DNA of 64,000 nucleotides from Reinekea forsetii (GTDB taxonomy: Bacteria; Pseudomonadota; Gammaproteobacteria; Pseudomonadales; Natronospirillaceae): the NCBI RefSeq assembly GCF_002795845.1, contig NZ_CP011797.1, positions 2,890,001-2,954,000 of the forward strand, written 5' to 3'. This document shows positions 48,434 to 57,556 of the stretch, piece by piece. Under the pieces are notes generated by a model. That model saw only the letters and a program-made list of their open reading frames with translations. It had not been told where the DNA came from and did no database searches. Each line of letters opens with the position of its first letter. The stretch's first letter is position 1. Position numbers and translations under genes: made by a program.

Positions 48434-48856
48434 TTAACTGACCTCGATCAGCTCATGACTGTGGCTTATTTCGACGCCACCTTGCTCCAGCATCAGGGAT
48501 GCACTGCAGTATTTTTTGGCAGACAATTCGATCGCTCGGTGCACTTGGGACTCTTTTAGAGCTCGACCGGATACTAAAAAATGAATATGTATTTTGGTGA
48601 ATACCGCCGGTACCGTCGTTGCCCGCTCTGCTTGCAACTGAATTTGACAATCCACTACGTCTTGACGGGCTTTTTGCAAAATACCGACCACGTCATAGGC
48701 GGTACAACCGCCGAGCCCGACCAGGAGCAATTCCATCGGTGTTGGCCCCTTGGCAGCGTCGGAATCCCGCGCCGCACCGTCGACAAAGCCGGTGAAGCCG
48801 CTATTTGACTCGTATGAAAATGCTTTCTCGCCAACCCACTGCAATGATGTTTTCAC
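48434..48856 (-). CDS. yhfA: OsmC family protein, YhfA-like
   Basis: A 140-residue OsmC-fold protein. KGPTPMELLLVGLGGCTAYDVV with the first conserved Cys and SAKKYCSASLML with the second match E. coli YhfA closely; OsmC proteins reduce organic peroxides through such a Cys pair, but for YhfA the activity is not established. I choose the GTG at 48856, which follows AGGAG by 11 bases and aligns with the YhfA start; an ATG at 48889 would add 11 residues and has no ribosome site. It is divergent from crp, as yhfA is in E. coli. Confidence 0.9.
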   Translation of the reverse strand: MKTSLQWVGEKAFSYESNSGFTGFVDGAARDSDAAKGPTPMELLLVGLGGCTAYDVVGILQKARQDVVDCQIQLQAERATTVPAVFTKIHIHFLVSGRALKESQVHRAIELSAKKYCSASLMLEQGGVEISHSHELIEVS

Positions 48857-49125
48857 TTTTAATCGATCTCCTAAAAAATTGAGCGCCATAACGCAGACCC
48901 ATATTATTGAGCATTGGTACGCAATTGACAGCGCTAATTTTGAAATTTCGGCTAAAGTTGAGTGAGGTAGGTAAAAAGAACATGACTTTTTAAAAGGGGA
49001 ACTGCGTCAAACAACTGATGTTTGGCCATGGCCAGCTTGCTGTAGCTACCCCATAATAATTGGACAGCTGAGTCATCGCCCGTCGGTGCTGTTCAGCCTT
49101 TCAGTAACATTGGAATCCACTTTCT

Positions 49126-49776
49126 ATGCTACATAATACCCTAGAACATAAGCACCTAGATTACTTCCTATCCCAATGTCATCGGCGGCGCTATCCGGCC
49201 AAAACTACGCTGATCTATGCCGGGGACAAGAGTGACTCCCTCTATTACATCATCAAAGGCTCCGTTTCGGTCATTATCGAGGAAGATGATGGTCGCGAAA
49301 TGATTATGGCTTACCTGAATGCCGGCGATTTTTTCGGCGAAATGGGCCTATTCGATTCATTAAATTCCCGATCTGCTTGGATCAAAACCAAAAGCGAATG
49401 TGAAGTAGCCGAAATATCCTACTCCAAGTTTCGAGAAATCACCCACAACGACGCCCGCATTCTGTACTTTATTGGTGAGCAGATGGCTACTCGGTTGCGC
49501 AACACCACCCGCAAAGTAGGCGATTTGGCCTTCCTCGATGTCACCGGCCGGGTTGCTCGCACCCTGCTCGAGCTGTGCAAACAGCCGGATGCCATGACCC
49601 ACCCTGAAGGCATGCAGATTAAGATAACCCGGCAAGAAATCGGTCGTATCGTAGGGTGCTCACGCGAGATGGTTGGCCGAGTATTGAAGGGCTTGGAAGA
49701 GCAAGGCCTGGTGTCCGTCAAGGGCAAGACCATGGTTGTGTTCGGTTCGCGCGAATTCTTTCAACAGGGCACCTAG
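49126..49776 (+). CDS. crp: cAMP-responsive regulator CRP/Vfr
   Basis: A 216-residue global regulator. The cAMP pocket is intact: Gly71, Glu72 in FGEMGLF, Arg82-Ser83 in SRSAWIK, and Thr127-Thr128 (Thr-Ser in E. coli). The C-terminal helix-turn-helix [20 protein letters not shown] is almost identical to E. coli CRP, so the DNA site is probably the usual TGTGA-N6-[14 protein letters not shown] and KQPDAMTHP are also conserved. The gene is separated from yhfA by about 270 bases; I see no good CRP site there, only a 12-base palindrome TGGCCATGGCCA at 49023-49034. Confidence 0.97.
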   Translation: MLHNTLEHKHLDYFLSQCHRRRYPAKTTLIYAGDKSDSLYYIIKGSVSVIIEEDDGREMIMAYLNAGDFFGEMGLFDSLNSRSAWIKTKSECEVAEISYSKFREITHNDARILYFIGEQMATRLRNTTRKVGDLAFLDVTGRVARTLLELCKQPDAMTHPEGMQIKITRQEIGRIVGCSREMVGRVLKGLEEQGLVSVKGKTMVVFGSREFFQQGT

Positions 49777-49857
49777 GGACTTAAGCTATTAAACGTTATG
49801 CAAACATCCCTCAGGGGTGCGTTGGAACGGGGTAACCCACCGTACGCAGCCTAATGC

Positions 49858-49871
49858 TTGATTCAGGTCAG
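49858..49871 (+). promoter_or_regulatory. Possible FNR/ANR box upstream of hemN
   Basis: TTGAT-TCAG-GTCAG agrees with TTGAT-N4-ATCAA at eight of ten positions and lies 51 bases before the hemN ATG. hemN is commonly FNR/ANR-controlled, which makes the weak second half acceptable. Confidence 0.35.
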
Positions 49872-49921
49872 TGCCTAATGCCTTGTCTGTCGCTAAGGTA
49901 GTCAAAACACTGGAGAATCAG

Positions 49922-51313
49922 ATGACACCGGCCAATAAGTGGTATGTGCCTTGGGATGATGCCCTCATCCGCCAATACGATGTCACTGCACCACGCTACA
50001 CCTCCTACCCGACCGCCGCGCAATTCCAATTATTGGCGCCAAAAAAGGTACAGGAGCATCTTGACCGGCAACGCCCGGTCACTGATCCCCTCTCGCTGTA
50101 CCTCCATATCCCCTTTTGCCAACATATCTGCTTTTATTGTGCCTGTAATAAAATTGCGACCAAGGATCGCAGCCGGGCAGATGGTTATCTGGATATGATC
50201 GAACGGGAAATGGCCCTCCAGGCGCGCAACTTTGGCCATCGACCCATCAGCCAACTGCACCTCGGCGGCGGCACGCCGACCTTTCTCAGCAACGGTCAAA
50301 TGACCCGACTATTGGATCTGGTCGCGGTCTACTTTGACTGGGACCCAGTAAACCAACCCGGCGAGTTCTCCATCGAGCTGGATCCGCGTGAAACCTCCGA
50401 TGAGATGCTCCAGCTTTTGCGCCGGCGAGACTTTAATCGGCTCAGCTTCGGGGTTCAAGATTTCGACCCTCGGACCCAGGTTGCGATCAATAGAGTCCAG
50501 TCCTTTGAGCTGGTCCAGCACAAGGTCGCAGCGGCCCGGGATCTAGGCTTTAATTCGATCAGCTTTGATCTAATATGCGGTTTGCCACATCAGACCAGTG
50601 CATCGTTCGCTCGCACTTGGGAACAGACCCTAAGCCTGAGCCCCGAGCGCATCAGCCTCTATAACTATGCTCATCTACCGGACCGGTTTAAACCGCAGCG
50701 GCGCATCGACCCGGCCAGCATGCCGAGCGCCGATACCAAACTGCATATCCTGCGTGACAGCATTGAATTACTGCAACAGGCCGGCTATCTCTATGTCGGC
50801 ATGGATCATTTCGCCAAACCCAGCGATGCGCTGGCGACAGCCTTGCAAGAAGGCAGCCTGCAGCGAAACTTCCAGGGCTACTCGACCAAGGCCGAAACCG
50901 ACATGCTGGCCTTGGGCGTCTCGTCTATCAGTCAAATCGATGGTGTTTACCTGCAAAACCATCACGATGTCGAGACCTATGACGCCTTACTGGGTCAATC
51001 TCAGCTGGCGATCAATCGAGGAGTTTTTTTAACCGCGGACGACAAGGTGCGCCAGTGGATCATCGGCCAATTGGCCTGCCAGGGTCGACTCTCGCTGACT
51101 GAGGTATCGGCCCGTTTTGATATCGATGCGCCGACCTATTTCCGTCACGCCTGGGCCGAGTTGGGTAAGCTGGTAGAGCATGAGCTGGTGACCATCGATG
51201 TCGACCTGGTCACGATTCGCCCCCTAGGCCGCCTACTCCTGCGCCCTATTCTGGTAACCTTCGATGCCTACTTCAGGCCCGGCACAGCTGATCGATTTTC
51301 CAAAGTCCTTTAA
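49922..51313 (+). CDS. hemN: Oxygen-independent coproporphyrinogen III dehydrogenase HemN
   Basis: A 463-residue radical-SAM enzyme that oxidatively decarboxylates coproporphyrinogen III during anaerobic heme synthesis. The [4Fe-4S] motif is CQHICFYC (Cys66, Cys70, Cys73) followed by AC, as in true HemN rather than HemW. APRYTSYPTA at the N-terminus and LHLGGGTPTFLS are further signatures. The start at 49922 has GGAG six bases ahead; an ATG 17 codons earlier lacks a site. Presence of hemN implies growth with little or no oxygen. Confidence 0.96.
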   Translation: MTPANKWYVPWDDALIRQYDVTAPRYTSYPTAAQFQLLAPKKVQEHLDRQRPVTDPLSLYLHIPFCQHICFYCACNKIATKDRSRADGYLDMIEREMALQARNFGHRPISQLHLGGGTPTFLSNGQMTRLLDLVAVYFDWDPVNQPGEFSIELDPRETSDEMLQLLRRRDFNRLSFGVQDFDPRTQVAINRVQSFELVQHKVAAARDLGFNSISFDLICGLPHQTSASFARTWEQTLSLSPERISLYNYAHLPDRFKPQRRIDPASMPSADTKLHILRDSIELLQQAGYLYVGMDHFAKPSDALATALQEGSLQRNFQGYSTKAETDMLALGVSSISQIDGVYLQNHHDVETYDALLGQSQLAINRGVFLTADDKVRQWIIGQLACQGRLSLTEVSARFDIDAPTYFRHAWAELGKLVEHELVTIDVDLVTIRPLGRLLLRPILVTFDAYFRPGTADRFSKVL

Positions 51314-51503
51314 TCGTTAGGGCACAAATAACACCTTGATTGGCGCCAATTCCCGACCCCGCACGGCGTCAGCGGGTCGGCGATGAACGGTCCCAGGGCG
51401 CCGCTTCGGCATCCGCTATAAAAAACCTATCTGGCCGCTTTCGATGTTTGACGATACACTGCTTTAATGTGCCTTGAGTCCCCCTCCTTTTAAGAGATCA
51501 ACT

Positions 51504-52760
51504 ATGGATTTTGTCAGTCATTTTCGCAACAGTGCGCCCTATATTCATGCCTACCGTGGCAAAACCTCGGTTATCTGGCTACGGGATCAGGTCCTGGATA
51601 ACGAACGACTGACATCTATTATCAGTGACCTCACGCTGCTCAATAGCTTGGGGCTGCGTTTGGTGGTGTTGTTTGATGCCGACTGCTTTGCGACCCGGTT
51701 AAATGATAAGGAGGCGATCGACGAAACCAGCTTGGACACCCTGGTGGCGGCCATCGGACGCCGCCGTTATGTGATCGAGGCGCTGTTCAGTCAAGGCCTG
51801 GCCAATTCGCCGATGCACGGTGCTCGCATCCGCGTGGTAGGCGGAAACTTTGTCATGGCGCGTCCGGCTGGTGTCTTTAACGGTATCGACCTAAAAGCTC
51901 AAGGCCGGGTCAGACGAATTGATCATCTGGCCATTCGCGAACACCTCGATAAACAACATCTGGTGTTGATGCCACCATTGGGGTATTCGATCACCGGCGA
52001 TATCCTCTATTTGCCGCCGGAGCAGTTGCTGATTGAAATCGCCAAACAGATCGGCGCCGACAAGGTCATTATAGTGGGCGACAACCCGCTATCGCTGTCC
52101 GATAACCAAAAGGAGATGGGTGTGCCGGCATTGGAACAGATACTCAGCCAGGCGGATCCGAGCACCCCGGCCTACTTGGAACTTCAGGTTGCCGCCCTGG
52201 TCAGCCGTGCCGGCATTCCACGCTGTCATGTGATCGATGGCACCGCCGATGGCTCGCTACTGGCTGAGCTGTTTACCCGCGATGGTGTCGGGACCCTGAT
52301 CGCCCTGGATCAATACGACACCTTTCGCCAGGCACGAATCGAGGATGTTCAGGGTATCCTAGCCTTACTCAGGCCGCTCGAAGAGCAGAATATCTTGGTT
52401 CGACGAGATCCGGAAAAGCTGGAAAACGAAATCAATCATTTTTATGTCAATGAACGCGATGGCATGATCATTGGCTGCGCCGCCATCTATAAATTATCCG
52501 ACGATCAGGCCGAATTGGCCTGTGTCACGGTGCACAGCGATTATCAGAAGAAGGGTCGAGGCGATGCCCTATTGAGTGCCATCGAAAAGCAGGCGCGCAA
52601 AGAAAACATCAAGAATCTCTTTGTCTTGACCACCCAAACCGAACATTGGTTTGTTGAACGTGGCTTTAGGCTAGTCAGCGTGCAGGACCTGCCCGAGACG
52701 CGCCAAAAGCTGTATAACATTCAGCGCAATTCCAAAATATATATGAAACTGATTCGTTAA
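51504..52760 (+). CDS. argA: N-acetylglutamate synthase ArgA (kinase-like plus GNAT)
   Basis: A 418-residue enzyme that starts arginine synthesis with acetyl-CoA and glutamate. The N-terminal amino-acid-kinase-like domain (about 1-280; FRNSAPYIHAYRGKTSVI) carries the arginine-inhibition site, and the C-terminal GNAT domain (about 290-418) has VTVHSDYQKKGRGDALL and a WFVERGF ending motif. The ATG at 51504 gives the family start MDFVSHFRNSAPYIHAYRG and has AAGAG ahead. It is followed after 11 bases by a truncated SDR gene. The 190-base gap before it contains a GC-rich hairpin (51353-51380) without a T-run. Confidence 0.96.
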   Translation: MDFVSHFRNSAPYIHAYRGKTSVIWLRDQVLDNERLTSIISDLTLLNSLGLRLVVLFDADCFATRLNDKEAIDETSLDTLVAAIGRRRYVIEALFSQGLANSPMHGARIRVVGGNFVMARPAGVFNGIDLKAQGRVRRIDHLAIREHLDKQHLVLMPPLGYSITGDILYLPPEQLLIEIAKQIGADKVIIVGDNPLSLSDNQKEMGVPALEQILSQADPSTPAYLELQVAALVSRAGIPRCHVIDGTADGSLLAELFTRDGVGTLIALDQYDTFRQARIEDVQGILALLRPLEEQNILVRRDPEKLENEINHFYVNERDGMIIGCAAIYKLSDDQAELACVTVHSDYQKKGRGDALLSAIEKQARKENIKNLFVLTTQTEHWFVERGFRLVSVQDLPETRQKLYNIQRNSKIYMKLIR

Positions 52761-52771
52761 TAGGGCAAACC

Positions 52772-53131
52772 ATGAACTTGCTACGCGAACCTATCGACGT
52801 GCTATTGTTGTCCAATGTGATGCGGGCCGGCGTCGCGGCACTGGTTAAAAGCTTGGCCAGCCAGTTGTCACCCTACGGTATACGCGTCAACAATATCATC
52901 CCAGGCTTGATTGCCACCGATCGTATCGCTACCCTCGATGCAGCGCGCTCTGCTCGTTCGGGGATCAGCATCGAGGCCCATCGCGAGCAGGTTTGGGCGC
53001 AGATACCGGCTAAACGCTATGGCCAGCCTGAAGAATTTGCCAATGCCGCCACCTTTCTATTGTCGGATGCGGCAAGCTACATCAACGGCACCGGCCTGGT
53101 TGTCGATGGTGGCAAAATGAAATCCCTATAG
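52772..53131 (+). pseudogene. C-terminal fragment of a short-chain dehydrogenase/reductase
   Basis: A 119-residue open frame equal to the second half of a normal SDR of about 250-260 residues. It starts just before LLLSNVMRAGVAALVKSLA, the helix that follows the active-site region, and continues through GIRVNNIIPGLIATDR to FLLSDAASYINGTGLVVDGG, the standard SDR end. The NAD(P)-binding glycine loop, the catalytic Ser and the Tyr-x-x-x-Lys are absent; the corresponding helix reads SNVMRAG. It has its own ATG with a modest ribosome site (TAGGGC) and is tightly packed between argA and pyrF (11 and 21 bases). It is probably a deletion remnant, but the clean frame leaves open a retained small protein. 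Confidence 0.7.
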
Positions 53132-53152
53132 TAACTCGACTGGAGAACCGTC

Positions 53153-53953
53153 TTGAGTTTTAGTAACCAAATCAAACAGCGCTGGCAACAGGGCACCGCC
53201 GTCTGTGTCGGACTGGACCCTCTGCCAGAGTTGTTCCCAGCCGCCGTGAGCGATATTTTCGCCTTTAATAAGGCCATCATCGACGCCACTGCCGACCTGG
53301 CCTGCTGCTTCAAACCGCAATTTGCGCACTATGCCGCGGTTGCCGCCGAGCCGGCGCTGAAGCAAACCATCGCCTATATCCGTGAGTTTTACCCAAGCGT
53401 TCCGGTCATTTTGGATTCCAAGCGCGGCGATATCGGCTCCACCGCGACGATGTATGCGCGCGAGGCCTTTGAGCACTATCAGGCCGACGCCGTTACGGTG
53501 AATCCCTACATGGGTTCGGATACGGTCTTGCCTTTTGCCGACTATGCCGACAAGGGCGTGATTGTCTTATGTCGCACCTCTAACCCCTCCGCCGGTGAGT
53601 TCCAAAATCGTCTCATCGATGGCGAACCGCTCTATCTGCATGTGGCGCGCCTGGCCCAAGAACAATGGAATCGACATGGCAATATCAGCCTAGTGGTCGG
53701 CGCCACTGCACCTGAGGAGATGCGCCGCATACGCGCGGTCGCCCCGGATCTGCCGTTCTTGGTCCCAGGCATAGGTGCTCAAGGGGGGGATCTTCAAGCA
53801 ACGGTCGATAATGGTCGCTTCGCCGGCGGTCAGGGCCTAATGATCAACTCATCGCGCGCCATCCTGTACGCCTCGAGCGGGGCAGATTTTGCCCAAGCGG
53901 CCCGTGCAGCAACCCTGACACTAAAGAACGCCATCAACCAATTAGCGGAATGA
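53153..53953 (+). CDS. pyrF: Orotidine 5'-phosphate decarboxylase (long, type 2)
   Basis: A 266-residue enzyme that makes UMP from OMP. CVGLDPLPELFP near the start and the catalytic segment VILDSKRGDIGSTATMYA (Asp88, Lys90, Asp93) define the longer PyrF group known from actinobacteria and some proteobacteria; E. coli PyrF is shorter with DLKFHDIP. The conserved GATAPEEM and LVPGIGAQGGD follow. It starts with TTG, with GGAG seven bases ahead. It is the last gene of argA-SDR fragment-pyrF. Confidence 0.95.
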   Translation: MSFSNQIKQRWQQGTAVCVGLDPLPELFPAAVSDIFAFNKAIIDATADLACCFKPQFAHYAAVAAEPALKQTIAYIREFYPSVPVILDSKRGDIGSTATMYAREAFEHYQADAVTVNPYMGSDTVLPFADYADKGVIVLCRTSNPSAGEFQNRLIDGEPLYLHVARLAQEQWNRHGNISLVVGATAPEEMRRIRAVAPDLPFLVPGIGAQGGDLQATVDNGRFAGGQGLMINSSRAILYASSGADFAQAARAATLTLKNAINQLAE

Positions 53954-54040
53954 CACCGCACCCCTTGGTTTATGGTTCTTGCCGGTGACCCAATAGTTGG
54001 TTATCGGCAACCACAAGTCGATCAACGGCCAACAGTTGCG

Positions 54041-54661
54041 TTAGAGCGCGCAGACCACGCCAGTGCCCTTAAGGCCGCAATAGCCTCTGGGATTTTTGTG
54101 TAGATACTGCTGATGGTAGGTTTCTGCATAGTAAAAGGTCGGCGTTGCGCGCAGCTCGGTACTAATTTGACCCAGGGAGTTCAGCGTCAGTTGCTGTTGA
54201 AAGGCGTCCAGCGAGGCCTGGGCGACCACCAGCTGGTCTGCACTACCATAGATCGCTGAGCGGTATTGGGTACCGACATCATTGCCCTGGCGCATGCCCT
54301 GCGTCGGGTTGTGTGCTTCCCAGAAAACCTTCAGCAGCGTCGTCAAGCCAATCTCATTCGGATCGAACACCACCTGCACTATTTCAGTATGTCCGGTTTG
54401 GCCGGAACAGACCTCATCATAGGTCGGGTTCGGTGTGTGCCCACCGGCATAGCCTACAGCGGTGTTCTTAACGCCAGGCAAAGCCCAAAAGAGTCGCTCC
54501 GCACCCCAAAAACAGCCCAACGCGAGCCAGACTGAGGCGCAATTATCGGGCACGTGCCGCATATCAATCGCCAAAACGGCGTGCTGAAAATCGAGTTCCA
54601 TCGCCTGCGCTCGACCCGGCAAACTTTGAGCTACACTCGGTAAGCTGCTGTTATTCGACAT
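54041..54661 (-). CDS. msrA: Peptide methionine sulfoxide reductase MsrA
   Basis: A 206-residue enzyme that reduces the S form of methionine sulfoxide. The catalytic motif [11 protein letters not shown] has Cys50. [25 protein letters not shown] and TYHQQYL are typical, and a resolving Cys lies near the C-terminus ([11 protein letters not shown]). A GAGG ribosome site precedes the ATG. Length and N-terminal extension match E. coli MsrA (212). It is convergent with pyrF and divergent from the PilZ gene. Confidence 0.97.
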   Translation of the reverse strand: MSNNSSLPSVAQSLPGRAQAMELDFQHAVLAIDMRHVPDNCASVWLALGCFWGAERLFWALPGVKNTAVGYAGGHTPNPTYDEVCSGQTGHTEIVQVVFDPNEIGLTTLLKVFWEAHNPTQGMRQGNDVGTQYRSAIYGSADQLVVAQASLDAFQQQLTLNSLGQISTELRATPTFYYAETYHQQYLHKNPRGYCGLKGTGVVCAL

Positions 54662-54741
54662 ATTACACCTCGTTAGTTTTATATTGCGACCCCGCTAGGG
54701 CCGCTCTATAGGAATTGTGCCCCACACTTTGGAGACCCGCT

Positions 54742-55146
54742 ATGGAACCTAACAAACGCCGGTTTCAGCGCATCCCGTTCGATGCGCAGATCAGAATGAC
54801 CCTTACGGACAAAAACCGAGAGCCGATCACCGGGCTGCTCCAAGACATCAGCCTCAAGGGCGCGCTAATCACGGTCAGTAAAGCCTCTACCGTGTTGACG
54901 ATTGGCCAGCGCGGCGCACTAAAGATACGGCCCGAGCAGAGCGATATCGAATTCAACTTCACCGTCGAGGTCGCCTATGCGTTGTCTGATAAGCCGACCT
55001 ATGGTCTGAATCTAGTCGGTCTCGATCTAGAATCTGCGAGCTATCTACGCCGTCTAATAGAAGTCAATTTGGGCAATGACGATGGCCTGCAACGTGAATT
55101 CAGCCATTTGATAGAGGCCATGGTAGCAGAGCACACTAGCCTTTAG
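54742..55146 (+). CDS. PilZ domain protein (c-di-GMP binding)
   Basis: A 134-residue single-domain PilZ protein. The c-di-GMP motifs are present as RRFQR at residues 5-9 and DISLKGA (D-x-S-x-x-G) about 30 residues on, so binding is likely. Similar stand-alone PilZ proteins control motility, attachment or pili; the partner is not evident. The ATG at 54742 has GGAG eight bases ahead. Confidence 0.9.
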   Translation: MEPNKRRFQRIPFDAQIRMTLTDKNREPITGLLQDISLKGALITVSKASTVLTIGQRGALKIRPEQSDIEFNFTVEVAYALSDKPTYGLNLVGLDLESASYLRRLIEVNLGNDDGLQREFSHLIEAMVAEHTSL

Positions 55147-55531
55147 CTCAACAAGGGCTAACGCTTAATTCCAGAGACTATTTTTTTCGCCCAAAACACT
55201 GTGCGGCAAGCTGTACAGTAGCAAGTCAATAAAAGGCACAAATAGTGCAGAACACCATTGATGTTTTTCACAAGACGTGTCAGATTTCATAACAACATTA
55301 ACATTAACAACAATAAGACAAACGGTAACAATCTGTACATGACCCACGGTTTTACGTCGCTGATTAATTCCAAAGGCCAATAGAGGATTATTTTTGAAAG
55401 TGAGTCGCAGTCAGCCTGCCTTGGCCTGTTTTTTGATTGACTATTAACGGCAAAAAAACGGTCAGATTGACACTGCCTTTCGGCACCCTAAGGTAAGACT
55501 CATGCACTAGATGCAGTAAAGGGACACTCAT
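55147..55531. other. Intergenic stretch before the opp operon
   Basis: About 385 bases without a supportable gene. It is AT-rich in the middle (short AACATTAACA-like repeats at about 55290-55310). A perfect TTGACA (55467-55472) could be a -35 element for opp, but no matching -10 is convincing. Confidence 0.4.
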
Positions 55532-55576
55532 ATGTCCAACAATTATAAGACCGCCTTCCAAAGGGGCTTACTATGA
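55532..55576 (+). CDS. Putative leader peptide upstream of oppA
   Basis: ATG at 55532 opens a 14-codon frame (MSNNYKTAFQRGLL) that ends with TGA at 55574-55576. A partial ribosome site (AAAGGGA) lies seven bases ahead. Its stop overlaps an ATG at 55573 that is in frame with oppA, seven codons before the preferred oppA start, as ATGA. This would suit translational coupling or attenuation. It is an inference from arrangement; no similarity is known to me. Confidence 0.35.
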   Translation: MSNNYKTAFQRGLL

Positions 55577-55593
55577 CACTTAGAGGAACTCAC

Positions 55594-57318
55594 ATGAAAC
55601 CATTTCAAAAAACACTGGCCGCTGCGCTGGTCGGAACGTCGATATTACTCACCGGCTGTTCATCTGATAATGACGCTGACGCCAGCAACACTGACGCCGC
55701 AAACGATACGGCCGAGCTGGCCTTAGGTGTCGCGGCGAGTGTACCCACTATCATCGCGGCGGCGATGCATCCGGTAACGGGCGAGACCTTAGCAGCAGAT
55801 CAAACCTTTACCTATTGGGCGCTTGACGAGCACAGCTCGTTCGACCCACAGATAGTCGAAGATGTTGCCGGTTCGGACCATGTGCGCAACCTCTTTGAAG
55901 GTCTGTTAAGCCAAGATGCCGATGGCAATCTGGTACCCGGCGTCGCAGAGCGCTTCGAAGCCTCTGACGATAAGAAAACCTATACTTTCTTCCTGCGTGA
56001 AAATGCCAAGTGGTCCAACGGCGATCCTATTACCGCCAATGATTTTGTCTACGCCTGGCAGCGCGCTGTCGACCCCGTGACTGCATCACCCTATTCCTGG
56101 TATATGGAAATCATGGCGATCAAAAACGGCGCCGAAATCATTGCCGGTGAACAACCGGTTGCGAGCTTGGGCGTCAGCGCTGTTGATGACTATACCTTCC
56201 AGGTTGAGCTGAGTGAGTCCTTACCCTACTTCCCGATGATGGTCTCTCACTCCACGACCTTCCCGACCCACAAGGCAACCATTGAGCAGTTTGGCAACGA
56301 ATGGACCAAGCCTGAAAACATGGTCAACAACGGCGCCTATAGCCTGACCGAGCATGTGGTTAACGAACGGGTTGTGATGGAACGCAATAGCAACTATTGG
56401 AATGATGCCGAGACCATTATTGAAAAAGTGGTTACGCTGGTCATACCAGATGACAACCAGGGTCTGATCCGTTGGAAAGCCGGTGAACTGGACCGTGGTC
56501 CGGTGCCCTCTGGTCAGTACCTAGCCTTGAAAGCAGAATTCGGTGCTGACGTCGCGGTATCTGTACCCAGCCTTTGTACCTACTATTATGCTTACAACCT
56601 GAGCGCCAGCGGTTCAGAAGCCCTGAAAGACAAGCGTGTTCGCCAGGCGCTGTCCTATGCCGTCGATCGCTCGATCATCACCGAAAGCATCCTGCAAGCC
56701 GGTCAGATCGAAGCCTATACCTTTACACCGGGTGCCACGGCGGGCTTTGAGGTGCCGGATGTCGAGTTTGGTAAACTGACTCAAGCAGAACGGGATGCCA
56801 AGGCTATTGAATTGTTAGCGGCGGCCGGTTACGACGAGAACAATCCATTGTCGGTCGAGATACTCTACAACACCTCTGAAGGCCATAAGTCGATCGCAAC
56901 TGCCATTACCCAGATGTGGAAGTCCAAGCTGGGTGTTAACGCCGAAATGAACAACATGGAGTGGACCACCTTCTTGGAAGAACGCGGCAATCAGAACTTT
57001 GATATCTCGCGTGGCGGCTGGTGTGGCGATTACAATGAAGCCTCCACCTTCCTCGATCTGGTGCGCAGCGAATCGGGCTACAACGATGGCAAATGGGTCA
57101 ACGCCGAAGTCGATCAACTGATGACTCAAGCCAAGACCATGGCCGATCCGAGTGCGAACTATACGCGCATCGAACAGATCGTCGCCGACGAGATGCCACT
57201 GATCCCGCTCTACCATTACACCAGCGTCTTTATGCTCGATTCCGAAGTAAAAGGCTGGCCTTACAACAACGTGCAAACCAACTGGTATGCGAAAAACCTG
57301 TATAAAGTTGCAGAGTAA
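55594..57318 (+). CDS. oppA: Oligopeptide ABC transporter substrate-binding protein OppA
   Basis: A 574-residue lipoprotein of SBP family 5. The signal peptide ends in LLTGCS (Cys about residue 23), followed by an acidic linker rich in D, N and A. The mature domain shows LAADQTFTYWALDEHSSFDPQ, cited in part, FEGLLSQDADG, WSNGDPITANDFVYAWQRAVDP and YNTSEGHK, strongly like E. coli OppA/MppA, so the ligand is probably short peptides. The ATG at 55594 has AGAGGA seven bases ahead. A terminator follows, so oppA is probably made in excess of the membrane parts. Confidence 0.94.
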   Translation: MKPFQKTLAAALVGTSILLTGCSSDNDADASNTDAANDTAELALGVAASVPTIIAAAMHPVTGETLAADQTFTYWALDEHSSFDPQIVEDVAGSDHVRNLFEGLLSQDADGNLVPGVAERFEASDDKKTYTFFLRENAKWSNGDPITANDFVYAWQRAVDPVTASPYSWYMEIMAIKNGAEIIAGEQPVASLGVSAVDDYTFQVELSESLPYFPMMVSHSTTFPTHKATIEQFGNEWTKPENMVNNGAYSLTEHVVNERVVMERNSNYWNDAETIIEKVVTLVIPDDNQGLIRWKAGELDRGPVPSGQYLALKAEFGADVAVSVPSLCTYYYAYNLSASGSEALKDKRVRQALSYAVDRSIITESILQAGQIEAYTFTPGATAGFEVPDVEFGKLTQAERDAKAIELLAAAGYDENNPLSVEILYNTSEGHKSIATAITQMWKSKLGVNAEMNNMEWTTFLEERGNQNFDISRGGWCGDYNEASTFLDLVRSESGYNDGKWVNAEVDQLMTQAKTMADPSANYTRIEQIVADEMPLIPLYHYTSVFMLDSEVKGWPYNNVQTNWYAKNLYKVAE

Positions 57319-57343
57319 CGTCGCGTTGCCAAGCTAATAGATT

Positions 57344-57370
57344 AACACCGCCGCTGGCGGTGTTTTCTGT
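57344..57370 (+). terminator. Terminator between oppA and oppB
   Basis: Nine-base perfect arms (AACACCGCC and GGCGGTGTT) with a three-base loop, then TTTTCTGTT. It lies 25 bases after oppA. Partial read-through would give lower expression of oppBCDF, or oppB has its own promoter in the 190-base gap. Confidence 0.8.
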
Positions 57371-57556
57371 TACAGGGCTGAAAAACGCTGGCGAGCTTGT
57401 CGTCAACCAGATACCTCATCCCATCGGCACCCGCAGTGGCGTATTTATAAATAATAGTGAAAAACTGAATTTTATTTATCTAATGGCGCTCGCCCAGAGG
57501 TATGTCTGAGGCGAAGATGCGCGTTTTTTGACACCGGTTAGACTAGGATAGATCTT

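Noticed and set aside
51353-51380. GC-rich hairpin after hemN
   Set aside because: Arms CCGACCCCGC and GCGGGTCGG pair only with a bulge and there is no T-run; not firm enough to list as a terminator.
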